The notes beneath the pieces are model-generated. The model was not told the origin of the DNA and did no database searches. It saw only the letters and a list, made by a program, of their open reading frames with translations. A stretch of 64,000 bases of DNA from Jiangella muralis (GTDB taxonomy: Bacteria; Actinomycetota; Actinomycetes; Jiangellales; Jiangellaceae). Positions 9,114 to 17,022 of the stretch are shown here, piece after piece (the first letter of the stretch is position 1; every line of letters begins with the position of its first letter). The DNA lies in NCBI RefSeq assembly GCF_001270745.1, contig NZ_KQ434753.1:465155-529154 (forward strand), read 5' to 3'. The translations under genes were made by a program, and so were the position numbers.

Positions 9114-9997
9114 GCACCGAGCCGCAGTCCCTGAAGGTCGACACCCCGACGGCGGCGCTGACCAGCACCCGGCGCCGTCGCTCCGGTGGGTTCTTCTCCG
9201 CGCCGTCCGGCTGGCTGTCGGTGGGCACGCTGGGCCTGTTCGCGCTGGTCGCGATCTTCGGGCCGCTGTTCGTCGACTCCCCCAGCGGCCTGGGCACCGA
9301 CATCCTGCAGTCGCCGTCCGCGTCGCACTGGTTCGGCACCGACGACCTCGGCCAGGACGTGTTCGCCCAGGTCGTGTGGGGCACCCGGATCAGCCTGCTG
9401 GTCGGGGCGGTGGCGTCGCTGATCGCGATCTGCATCGGCACGCTGCTGGGCCTGGCCGCCGCCTACGTGAAGCGGCTGGACCCGGTGGTCACCACCGCCA
9501 CCGACGTCATGCTGTCGCTGCCGATGCTGCCGCTGATGATCCTGGTGACGGCGCTGGCCGGGCCGAGCGTCGTCACGCTGATCACCGTCATCGGGCTGCT
9601 GTCGTGGCCCGAGGTGACCCGGATGATCCGGGCGAACGGGCTGGTCGTCGCCGCGATGCCGTACATCGACGGCGCCCGCGTGCTCGGCGCCGGCGCGTCC
9701 CGGATCATCTCCCGCGAGATCCTGCCCGCGGTCATGCCGCTGGTCGTCGTCAACGTGCTGCTCACCGCGGCCCGCGCGGTCATCGCCGAGGCCGGGCTGT
9801 CGTTCCTCGGCATGGGCGACCCGTCGGCGTGGTCGTGGGGCCGCATCCTGCTCAACGCGCAGCGCTCCGGGACCATCGCGACGGCCTGGTGGCAGACGCT
9901 GTTCCCGTCGCTGGCGATCCTGCTGCTCGTGCTGGCCGCGACCATCGCCGGCATCCGCTACAACGACTCGCGCGACCCGCGCACCCGAGGAGTGTGA
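9110..9997 (+). CDS. Peptide ABC transporter permease, DppC type
   Basis: 295 residues from ATG 9110, which overlaps the previous stop. A Ser/Arg-rich N-terminal tail is followed by a membrane helix, the DppC signature HWFGTDDLGQDVFAQVVWG and a coupling loop around YIDGARVLGAGASRIISREI. The C-terminal IRYNDSRDPRTRG matches the family end (usual form LRDALDPR). It pairs with the DppB-type permease to form the membrane channel. Confidence 0.92.
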   Translation: MSTEPQSLKVDTPTAALTSTRRRRSGGFFSAPSGWLSVGTLGLFALVAIFGPLFVDSPSGLGTDILQSPSASHWFGTDDLGQDVFAQVVWGTRISLLVGAVASLIAICIGTLLGLAAAYVKRLDPVVTTATDVMLSLPMLPLMILVTALAGPSVVTLITVIGLLSWPEVTRMIRANGLVVAAMPYIDGARVLGAGASRIISREILPAVMPLVVVNVLLTAARAVIAEAGLSFLGMGDPSAWSWGRILLNAQRSGTIATAWWQTLFPSLAILLLVLAATIAGIRYNDSRDPRTRGV

Positions 9998-10000
9998 CCC

Positions 10001-11176
10001 GTGCACCTGCCCGACTCGTTCTACCTCGGTGCCCTCGACCGCGTGGTCGAGCGGCTCGGCGCCGACGGCCACGACGGCCTGCTGGTGACCCACCCCGCCG
10101 ACGTCGCCTACCTCGTGGGGTTCTGCTACGCGGTCACCGAGCGCCCGGTGTACCTGTGGATCGGCGCCGACCACGACCGGTTCGTGCTCGTCCCCGAGCT
10201 GGACCGCGAGTACGCCGAGCAGCAGCGCATCCACGCGCCCGTCCAGACCTACTTCGAGTACCCCGGCGTCACCAGCCCCGAGGAGCACCTGGGGCAGCTG
10301 CTGCGCCGCCGCGGCCTCGGCGCGGCCCGCATCGCCTACACGTCGTCGATCTCGGTCGGGACGTTCGACCGGCTGCGAGGCGTGCTGCCGGACGCCACCT
10401 GGGCGACGACGGACGTCGTCGCCGGGCTGCGGCTGACCAAGGCGCCGGAGGAGATCGCGCTGCACCGGCAGGCCGCGGACATCTGCGACTCCATGCTGGC
10501 CGCCGGCCGCGCCGTCATCGAGGACGCCATCGCCGCGGGCGGCGAGCTGCCGCGCGAGGGCGAGATCGCCCGGCACGTCATCGGCCACGGCACCGACCTC
10601 GTCTACCAGCGCTACGACCACGTGGTGTTCACGACAAAACTGGCCGGCGGGCTGGTCTACGCCGGGCCGAACGCCGCCAACCCGCACGGCCTGCCCAGCA
10701 GCCGCCGGGTCCAGCGCGGCGACACGCTGATCCTGTCGCTCGGCGCGGCCGTGCTGAGCCGGTTCGTCGAGAGCGAGCGGACGTTCGTCATCGGCGAGCC
10801 GAGCGCGGACCAGCGCCGCTACTTCGAGACCGCCCGCACCGCGCAGCACGTCGGCACCGAGGCCATGCGCGTGGGCCGCACGTGCGCCGACGTCAACGCC
10901 GAGTGCCTCGACGTCATCCGCGACGGCGGGCTGGGCGAGTACCTGCGGCACCGTCAGGGCCACGGCATCGGCGTGCAGCAGCACGAGGCGCCCTGGGTCG
11001 AGGACGGCGACCCGACGCCGTTGGCCACCGGCATGGTGCTGTCCAGCGAGCCGGGCGTCTACGTCCCCGGCCACGGCGGGTACCGCATCTCCGACACCGT
11101 GCTGGTCACCGACGACGGTCCCGAGCGGCTCACCACCTACCCGCGCACCCTCGAGGAGAACGTGATCCCGGCATGA
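10001..11176 (+). CDS. M24-fold (aminopeptidase P/creatinase-like) protein lacking several metal ligands
   Basis: 391 residues from GTG 10001, three bases after the DppC stop. An N-terminal creatinase-type domain (about 1-150) is followed by a pita-bread domain. The HGIG histidine and EPG glutamate remain. By my alignment, the first metal Asp is Ser (LILSLGAA), the second is Glu (VESERTF), and the last Glu is Ser (RISDTVL). Metal-dependent members of M24 need all five ligands, whereas creatinase works without metal, so this may be a metal-free hydrolase acting on an imported compound. Aminopeptidase P remains the family-level alternative. Confidence 0.82.
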   Translation: MHLPDSFYLGALDRVVERLGADGHDGLLVTHPADVAYLVGFCYAVTERPVYLWIGADHDRFVLVPELDREYAEQQRIHAPVQTYFEYPGVTSPEEHLGQLLRRRGLGAARIAYTSSISVGTFDRLRGVLPDATWATTDVVAGLRLTKAPEEIALHRQAADICDSMLAAGRAVIEDAIAAGGELPREGEIARHVIGHGTDLVYQRYDHVVFTTKLAGGLVYAGPNAANPHGLPSSRRVQRGDTLILSLGAAVLSRFVESERTFVIGEPSADQRRYFETARTAQHVGTEAMRVGRTCADVNAECLDVIRDGGLGEYLRHRQGHGIGVQQHEAPWVEDGDPTPLATGMVLSSEPGVYVPGHGGYRISDTVLVTDDGPERLTTYPRTLEENVIPA

Positions 11177-12039
11177 CGAACTCCCGCACGTTCACCGAGA
11201 CCATCAACGGCGCGCGCCTCGTCATCGAGGAGCTCGGGCCGCAGGACGCGCCGGCGATCGTCGTCCACCACGGCGCGCCGGGCCTGGGCTCGCGGTCCGA
11301 GCCGCTGCGCTCGTTCGGCCCGTTCGCCGACGCCTACCGGATCGTGACGTTCGACGCCCGCGGCTCCGGCTCGTCCTCCGACGACGGCCCGTTCAGCCAC
11401 GAGCAGTGGGTGGCCGACATCGAGGAGATCCGCACCCGGTTCGGCCTCGGCGACATCGTCATGGCCGGCGGCTCCTACGGCGGCTTCCTCGCGATGGAGT
11501 ACACGCTCGCGCACCCGGACCGGGTCCGGGCGCTGGTGCTGCGCGACACCGCCGCCGACACCTCGCACGACCACCTGGCCGTCGAGCGGGCCCGCGACTT
11601 CGACGTCGTCCCGATCGACCCGTGGGCGATCGAGCGCATCGGCACCGGCAACTTCGCCGACAACACCGAGTTCGAGCGGTACTGGCGGGCCATCCTGCCG
11701 CTGTACGACCACCACTACGACCCCGCCGCGGTCGAGCGGAAGGCGGCGAACACCCAGTACCACTTCGCGACGCACAACGCGGCGTTCGGCGTGAACATGC
11801 CCGCCTACGACCTCACCGGCCGGTTGCCGGAGATCACCTGCCCGGTGCTGGTCACCGTCGGACGGCACGACTGGCGCACGCCGGTGCCCGCGTCGGAGCT
11901 GATCGCCGGCAGCGTCGCCGACGGCCGGCTGGTCGTGTTCGAGCACTCCGGCCACTCGCCGCAACTGGAGGAGCCGGAGCTGTTCCAGGCGACGGTGCGC
12001 GGCTTCCTACGCGACGTAGGGGTCACCCCTCATGGCTGA
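11173..12039 (+). CDS. Alpha/beta hydrolase, proline iminopeptidase-like (peptidase S33)
   Basis: 288 residues from ATG 11173 (ATGA overlap). Features are the oxyanion segment HHGAPGLGS (usually HGGPG), the nucleophile elbow AGGSYGGFLA, an Asp in VGRHDWRTP and the His in EHSGHSPQLEEP, completing a Ser-Asp-His triad. S33 iminopeptidases release N-terminal residues, often proline, from short peptides. Inside a peptide-uptake operon with M19 dipeptidases this role fits, but esterase or amidase activity cannot be excluded. No signal peptide is visible. Its last codons overlap the next gene by 8 bp. Confidence 0.85.
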   Translation: MTNSRTFTETINGARLVIEELGPQDAPAIVVHHGAPGLGSRSEPLRSFGPFADAYRIVTFDARGSGSSSDDGPFSHEQWVADIEEIRTRFGLGDIVMAGGSYGGFLAMEYTLAHPDRVRALVLRDTAADTSHDHLAVERARDFDVVPIDPWAIERIGTGNFADNTEFERYWRAILPLYDHHYDPAAVERKAANTQYHFATHNAAFGVNMPAYDLTGRLPEITCPVLVTVGRHDWRTPVPASELIAGSVADGRLVVFEHSGHSPQLEEPELFQATVRGFLRDVGVTPHG

Positions 12040-13060
12040 GACGATGGTCGCCGCGCCGCGCCAGCCCGCCGAGGGCGCGCCGGTCCTGAGCGTGCGCGAC
12101 CTCAGCGTCGAGTTCGACACCCGCGACGGCATCCGGCCGGTGGTGCAGAACGTCAGCCTCGACGTGTACGCCGGGCGCACGCTGGCGGTGCTGGGCGAGT
12201 CCGGCTCCGGCAAGTCCGTCACCGCGCGCTCCGTCATGGGCCTGATCGATCCGCCCGGACGCATCACCGGTGGCCAGGTGCAGTTCGGCGGCAGGGACCT
12301 CGTCACGGTCTCCGCCGAGGAACGGCGGCTGGTCAGCGGCGAGCAGATCGCGATCGTCTTCCAGGACGCGCTCTCCGCGCTCAACCCGGTCTTCACCGTC
12401 GGCGAGCAGATCGCCGAGCTGCTGCGCACCCGGCGCGGGCTGAACCGGCGCGCGGCCGCCGCCGGCGCCGTCGAGCTGATGGCGCGGGTGCGGATCCCGG
12501 CGGCGAAGCAGCGGGCCAAGGAGTACCCGCACCAGTTCTCCGGCGGCATGCGCCAGCGCGCGATGATCGCGATGGCGCTGGCTCTCGAGCCGACCGTCCT
12601 CATCGCCGACGAGCCCACCACGGCGCTCGACGTCACCGTCCAGGCGCAGATCATGGACCTGCTGCTGGACCTGCAGGACGAGACCGGCATGGGGATGATC
12701 CTCATCACCCACGACCTCGGCGTCGTCGCGGAGACCGCCGACACGCTGGCGGTCATGTACGCGGGGCGGATCGTCGAGCGTGGCCGCGTCGACGACGTGT
12801 TCGCCCGGCCCGCGCACCCGTACACCCGCGGCCTGCTGCACTCGATCCCGCGGCTGGACCGCGAGGACGAGGCGCTCTGGGCGATCCCGGGCTCGCCGCC
12901 CACCGTGCTCAGCCGGGTCGCCGGGTGCGCGTTCGCGAACCGCTGCGACGTCGCGATCGACCTGTGCACGACGTCGCGCCCGGACCTGACGCAGGTGCTC
13001 CCGGCCGGCCGGGCCAGTGCCTGCCACCGTCACGAGGAGGTGCTCCATGGCCGCGTCTGA
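12032..13060 (+). CDS. Peptide ABC transporter ATP-binding protein, DppD type
   Basis: 342 residues from ATG 12032. Walker A is GESGSGKS, the Q-loop lies in IVFQDALSALNP, the signature is FSGGMRQRAMIA, Walker B is LIADEPTTALDV and the switch His is in LITHDLGVV. The C-terminal oligopeptide-transporter extension includes the Cys cluster (GCAFANRCDVAIDLC), typical of DppD/OppD. It energises import with the neighbouring DppF-type subunit. Confidence 0.93.
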   Translation: MAETMVAAPRQPAEGAPVLSVRDLSVEFDTRDGIRPVVQNVSLDVYAGRTLAVLGESGSGKSVTARSVMGLIDPPGRITGGQVQFGGRDLVTVSAEERRLVSGEQIAIVFQDALSALNPVFTVGEQIAELLRTRRGLNRRAAAAGAVELMARVRIPAAKQRAKEYPHQFSGGMRQRAMIAMALALEPTVLIADEPTTALDVTVQAQIMDLLLDLQDETGMGMILITHDLGVVAETADTLAVMYAGRIVERGRVDDVFARPAHPYTRGLLHSIPRLDREDEALWAIPGSPPTVLSRVAGCAFANRCDVAIDLCTTSRPDLTQVLPAGRASACHRHEEVLHGRV

Positions 13061-14051
13061 GCCGGTGCTCTCGGTCGAGGACCTGACCCGGCACTTCACC
13101 GGTCGCCGCGCCGTCCTGCCCGGACGCCCGGCGCCGGCCGTCCGCGCCGTCGACGGCGTCAGCTTCCAGCTGCACGCCGGCGAGACCCTCGGCATCGTCG
13201 GCGAATCCGGCTGCGGGAAGTCCACGCTGGCCCGGATGATCGTCGGGCTGGAGACGCCGACGTCCGGCGTCGTCCGGTTCCGCGGCACCGACGTGCACGC
13301 CGTCCGCGGCCGCCAGGCCCGCGAGCTGCGCCGCCGCGTGCAGATCGTGCTGCAGGACCCGTACACGTCGCTGAACCCGCGGCGCACCGTCCGCGAACTG
13401 CTGCGCCAGCCGTTCGAGATCCACCGCGACCTGCTGCCACGCAAGCAGCAGGAGGCCCGCATCGCCGAGCTCGTCGAGCTGGTCGGGCTGGACCCGGACC
13501 ATCTCGACCGGTACCCGTTCCAGTTCTCCGGCGGGCAGCGCCAGCGCATCGGCATCGCCCGCGCGCTCGCGCTCTCCCCCGACGTCATCGTCTGCGACGA
13601 GCCGGTGTCGGCGCTGGACGTGTCGATCCAGGCGCAGGTCGTGAACCTGTTCCAGCGGCTGCAGCGGGAGCTGGGACTGGCCTACGTGTTCATCGCGCAC
13701 GACCTGTCCGTCGTCCGGCACATCTCCGACCGCGTCGGCGTGATGTACCTCGGCAAGCTGGCCGAGCTGGGCTCGCGCCGCGACGTCTACGACAGCCCGC
13801 GGCACCCGTACACGTCGGCGCTGCTGTCCGCGGTGCCGATGCCGGACCCGCAGCTGCGCGGCCGGCGCAGCCGCCGGCTGCTCGAGGGCGACCCCCCGAG
13901 CCCGGTGGACCCGCCGTCCGGCTGCCGGTTCCGCACCCGCTGCTGGAAGGCGACCGACGAGTGCGCGACCGTCGAGCCGCTGCTCGCCGGCGACGACCGG
14001 CACCGGCAGGCGTTCGCCTGCCACCACCCCATGCCCGCCCAGACCGCATGA
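13047..14051 (+). CDS. Peptide ABC transporter ATP-binding protein, DppF type
   Basis: 334 residues from ATG 13047, with GAGGAGG at 13034-13040; it overlaps the upstream gene by 14 bp. Walker A is GESGCGKST, the Q-loop region is IVLQDPYTSLNPR, the signature is FSGGQRQRIGIA, Walker B is IVCDEPVSALDV and the H-loop is FIAHDLSVV. The Cys-containing C-terminal domain of the oligopeptide family (GCRFRTRCWKATDEC) is present. It completes the five-part importer. Confidence 0.93.
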   Translation: MAASEPVLSVEDLTRHFTGRRAVLPGRPAPAVRAVDGVSFQLHAGETLGIVGESGCGKSTLARMIVGLETPTSGVVRFRGTDVHAVRGRQARELRRRVQIVLQDPYTSLNPRRTVRELLRQPFEIHRDLLPRKQQEARIAELVELVGLDPDHLDRYPFQFSGGQRQRIGIARALALSPDVIVCDEPVSALDVSIQAQVVNLFQRLQRELGLAYVFIAHDLSVVRHISDRVGVMYLGKLAELGSRRDVYDSPRHPYTSALLSAVPMPDPQLRGRRSRRLLEGDPPSPVDPPSGCRFRTRCWKATDECATVEPLLAGDDRHRQAFACHHPMPAQTA

Positions 14052-14065
14052 CCGTGAGGAGCACA

Positions 14066-15289
14066 GTGACCACGTCCCCCGCCCCCGCGTACGACGGCTA
14101 CCGCGCCTACTCGTACCTGAAGGCCGGCGCCGACTACCAGGACTTCCGCCTGGCCGCCGAGATCGGCCGCGTCCCCGCCTATGACGGCGGGCTGACGGAG
14201 GACGAGCGGGCCCGGGTGGCCCGGCTGCTGGCGGAGAACGTCGTGATCTCGCTGCACGAGCACGCCGTCGTCCTGCCCGAGGACGCGGACGAGATCCGCC
14301 GCTACAACCGCACCGGCCGGCAGCGCACCGGCTACGAGGGCCTGGCCCACTCCGGGCTGACCGCGGTGGTCGACAACTTCATGGCCGGCGCGTCCTGCGT
14401 CACCAGCCAGCACGGCTGGAAGTGGGACGACATGATCTACGCGCTCGGCTTCCGGCTGGCCGACCTCGCCAAGCAGGACTTCGTCGTGCACGCCACCACC
14501 GTGCAGGACATCCGCGACGCCAAGGCGGCCGGCAAGGTCGCGCTGATCGCCGGGCTCGAGTGCGCCACGATGATCGAGAACGAGCTGGACCGCATCGACA
14601 TGCTGTACGGGTTCGGCGTGCGCCAGCTGGGCATCGCCTACTCGCAGGCCAACCTGCTCGGGTCCGGGCTGTCCGAGCGCTCCGACGCCGGACTGACGCA
14701 CTTCGGCCGGCGCGCCGTCGAGCGGATGAACAAGCTCGGCATGGCCATCGACATCTCGCACTGCGGCGACCGCACCGGCCTCGACGTCATCGAGGCGTCG
14801 TCGGTGCCGGTGATGATCACCCACGCCGGCGCCCGCGCCGTCTGGCCGATCCCCCGGCTCAAGCCGGACGACGTCATCCGGGCCTGCGCGGAGCGGGGCG
14901 GGATCATCGGCATCGAGGCCGCGCCGCACACCACGCTGTCCGAGGCGCACCCGGAGCACTCGCTGGAGTCCTTCATGGACCACTTCCAGTACTGCGTCGA
15001 CCTCGTCGGCATCGACCACGTGACGTTCGGCCCGGACACCATGTTCGGCGACCACGTGGCGGTGCACCGGACCTACGCGGGCAACTACGCGCACAAGGAC
15101 GAGAACCGGATCGAGCACCCGCTGGTCGACTACGTCGCCGGGGTGGAGAATCCGGGCGAAAGCTTCCACAACATCACCGGGTGGCTGGTGCAGCACGGCT
15201 ACTCTGATGCGGACATCGCGAAGGTGCTCGGGGGCAACACCATGCGAGTGCTGGAGGCGGTGTGGCGCTCCACCGATGACGACCGATGA
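14066..15289 (+). CDS. Membrane dipeptidase, peptidase M19 family (second paralog)
   Basis: 407 residues from GTG 14066, chosen for GAGGAG at 14056-14061; an ATG at 14048 overlapping the previous stop would add six residues. It aligns closely with the protein at 5262: VVISLHEHA, AGLECATMIENE, IDISHCGD, ITHAGAR, IGIEAAPHTTLSEAHPEHS and GIDHVTFGPD. The HxH in place of HxD is shared. The two paralogs bracket the transporter, which suggests duplication followed by specialisation for different dipeptides. It lacks a signal peptide. Confidence 0.88.
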   Translation: MTTSPAPAYDGYRAYSYLKAGADYQDFRLAAEIGRVPAYDGGLTEDERARVARLLAENVVISLHEHAVVLPEDADEIRRYNRTGRQRTGYEGLAHSGLTAVVDNFMAGASCVTSQHGWKWDDMIYALGFRLADLAKQDFVVHATTVQDIRDAKAAGKVALIAGLECATMIENELDRIDMLYGFGVRQLGIAYSQANLLGSGLSERSDAGLTHFGRRAVERMNKLGMAIDISHCGDRTGLDVIEASSVPVMITHAGARAVWPIPRLKPDDVIRACAERGGIIGIEAAPHTTLSEAHPEHSLESFMDHFQYCVDLVGIDHVTFGPDTMFGDHVAVHRTYAGNYAHKDENRIEHPLVDYVAGVENPGESFHNITGWLVQHGYSDADIAKVLGGNTMRVLEAVWRSTDDDR

Positions 15290-15314
15290 ACACGCACGAG
15301 GGTGGTAGTCGATC

Positions 15315-16034
15315 ATGAGGCGGGACTCCGCGGCGCAGAGCGCCCTGTTGCGGTTGCGGCACCTCGTCGCGACCGAGTTCGCACCGGGCGACCGGCTGCC
15401 GCCGGAGAAGGAGCTGGCCGAGACGCTGGAGGTGTCGCGGACGACGGTGCGCGAGGCGCTGGTCGTGCTGGCCGCCGAGGACATCGTCACCCGCCAGTGG
15501 GGCGCCGGCACGTTCGTGAGCGAGCCGCCGAAGGTGGCGTCGCTGAACATGTCCGCGATCGAGTCCTACCGCGACCGCGTCGGGTCCGGCGGCCGCGCCG
15601 TCACGCTGCTGGACGCATCCTGTGAGCTGCTGCCGTCGCCGCCGGTCGCGGCGGCGGCGCTGCGACTGGAGCCCGGCGCGAAGGCATGGCACATCCGCCG
15701 GCTGTTCGCCGTCGACGGCGACCCGTCGGCGCTGATGAACGAGATCGTCCCGGCCCAGCTGTTCGGCCGGCCGATCGACCCCAGCCCCATGCTGCGCATC
15801 GAGACGTCGCTGTACGAGCTGCTCAACCGGCACACCGCGGGCGCCGCCATGCACGCGTCGACGGAACTGGAGGCGGTCTGCGTCCACGGCGACGACGCCC
15901 GCGCGCTCGACCTCGCCGACGGCGCGCCGGCGCTGCAGGCGACCCAGATCACGTTCGCCCGCCGGGGCGAGCCGGTCGCCCACGGTGTGTCGTTACAGCG
16001 CACCGACCTCGTGCGCATGCGCATCACCCGCTGA
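15315..16034 (+). CDS. GntR/HutC-family transcriptional regulator with UTRA domain
   Basis: 239 residues. The N-terminal winged helix (about 1-70) carries the GntR signature LPPEKELAETLEVSRTTVREAL and a GAGTFV wing; the C-terminal two-thirds resemble a UTRA ligand-binding domain. It lies 25 bp after the last peptide-operon gene with GAGGGTGG upstream, so it is probably co-transcribed and represses the operon through the sites at 5201-5250. The ligand is probably an imported peptide or product (inferred). It contains a rare TTA leucine codon at 15993-15995. Confidence 0.87.
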   Translation: MRRDSAAQSALLRLRHLVATEFAPGDRLPPEKELAETLEVSRTTVREALVVLAAEDIVTRQWGAGTFVSEPPKVASLNMSAIESYRDRVGSGGRAVTLLDASCELLPSPPVAAAALRLEPGAKAWHIRRLFAVDGDPSALMNEIVPAQLFGRPIDPSPMLRIETSLYELLNRHTAGAAMHASTELEAVCVHGDDARALDLADGAPALQATQITFARRGEPVAHGVSLQRTDLVRMRITR

Positions 16035-16037
16035 CCA

Positions 16038-16093
16038 CCATGATCATCAACCTTTTGGGCTGCTATCACGACGCAGAAGGTTGATGATCATGG
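16038..16093. repeat. 56-bp palindromic repeat, copy 1
   Basis: The left arm CCATGATCATCAACCTTTTG pairs with the right arm ending GGTTGATGATCATGG with one mismatch, giving about 20-bp arms around a short loop. Its reverse complement matches the element at 60171-60226 in both arms and most of the loop (GCGTCGT, AGCAGC), so the two copies lie in opposite orientations. It starts three bases after the GntR stop codon. It may act as a transcription terminator or be a REP-like mobile element. Confidence 0.85.
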
Positions 16094-16175
16094 AACGCCC
16101 ATTTCTCGTTACGACAGGCGCGCATCGGGCCTTGCCAATATGCTCATGCCGCCCATCTACCGCGGGAGGATCATC

Positions 16176-17018
16176 GTGGCTGGACGCAGCAGGAAGAAGA
16201 AGGAGGTCGTCCGGGTCGAATCCGCCCCGGAAGCCACGACCGAGGGCGCTGCCGACCGACCTACCTGGACGCCCACACCCGAGGCGAAGCAGCAGGCCAC
16301 GAAGTTCCGGCTGATCGCCGCCGGGCTCTGGCTGCTGGCCATCGCCGGCGAGGCGTTCGCCATCTTCTGGGTGCTCCGCCAGGACCCGGTCAACATGGTC
16401 CTGCTGATCGTCATGATCGTCGTGATCGGTGCGCTGGCCATCGGCGGGTCGCTGCTGTGGAAGCGGGCCAACCGGCTCGATCCGGCGTCGAAGAGCGAAC
16501 CGACCAGGTTCTTCGTCCAGAACCAGCTCGGCGCGATCATCACCGTCATCGCGTTCCTGCCGCTGATCGTGCTGATCTTCGCCAACAAGGACATGGACGG
16601 CAAGCAGAAGGGCATCGCCGGCGGCATCGCGGTCGCCGTCGCCGCCGTCGCGGTGTACTTCGGCATCGACTTCGACTCGCCCTCGGTCGAGCAGTACACC
16701 GAGGAGTCGAACATCATCGAGCAGCTGACCGGCGAGGACCTCGTCTACTGGACGCGCTCCGGCTCGGTCTTCCACGTCTGCGAAGAGGTGCCCGACGTCA
16801 ACCGCGAGTCGCAGGACGGCCGCATCTACGAGGGCACCGTTGCCGACGCCCACGCCGCCGGCAAGTCCCGGCTGGTCAGCTACTGGCAGCGCGAGGCGGT
16901 CAACTACTGCGGGTACACCCAGGAGCAGGTCGACGCCGTCGAGGCCGGCGGCTCCGGCGACGACGCGACGCCCCAGGACGGCGCGACGGCGCCCGCGGAG
17001 GACGCCGCCACGCCGTAG
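16176..17018 (+). CDS. Conserved actinobacterial membrane protein of unknown function
   Basis: 280 residues from GTG 16176, preceded by GGGAGGA at 16164-16170; an ATG at 16143 would add a poor leader. A basic cytoplasmic start (RSRKKKE) is followed by three or four hydrophobic helices (LIAAGLWLLAIAGEAFAIF, VLLIVMIVVIGALAIGGSLL, IITVIAFLPLIVLIF, a helix near AVAVAAVAVYFG). A C-terminal soluble part has two Cys residues (FHVCEEV, VNYCGY) and an acidic, Ala-rich tail. No catalytic motif is visible and I do not recognise a named family. It is flanked by the repeat and a convergent gene, so it is probably monocistronic. Confidence 0.75.
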   Translation: MAGRSRKKKEVVRVESAPEATTEGAADRPTWTPTPEAKQQATKFRLIAAGLWLLAIAGEAFAIFWVLRQDPVNMVLLIVMIVVIGALAIGGSLLWKRANRLDPASKSEPTRFFVQNQLGAIITVIAFLPLIVLIFANKDMDGKQKGIAGGIAVAVAAVAVYFGIDFDSPSVEQYTEESNIIEQLTGEDLVYWTRSGSVFHVCEEVPDVNRESQDGRIYEGTVADAHAAGKSRLVSYWQREAVNYCGYTQEQVDAVEAGGSGDDATPQDGATAPAEDAATP

Positions 17019-17022
17019 CCGG

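Noticed and set aside
5262..16034. Biosynthetic gene cluster for a peptide natural product
   Set aside because: There are only importers and hydrolases, with no synthetase, radical-SAM or precursor gene; catabolism explains the set.
16047..16090. Small ORFs ending or starting with MIINLL inside the palindromic repeats
   Set aside because: Both strands of the palindrome read MIINLL by symmetry, so these are by-products of the repeat, not genes.
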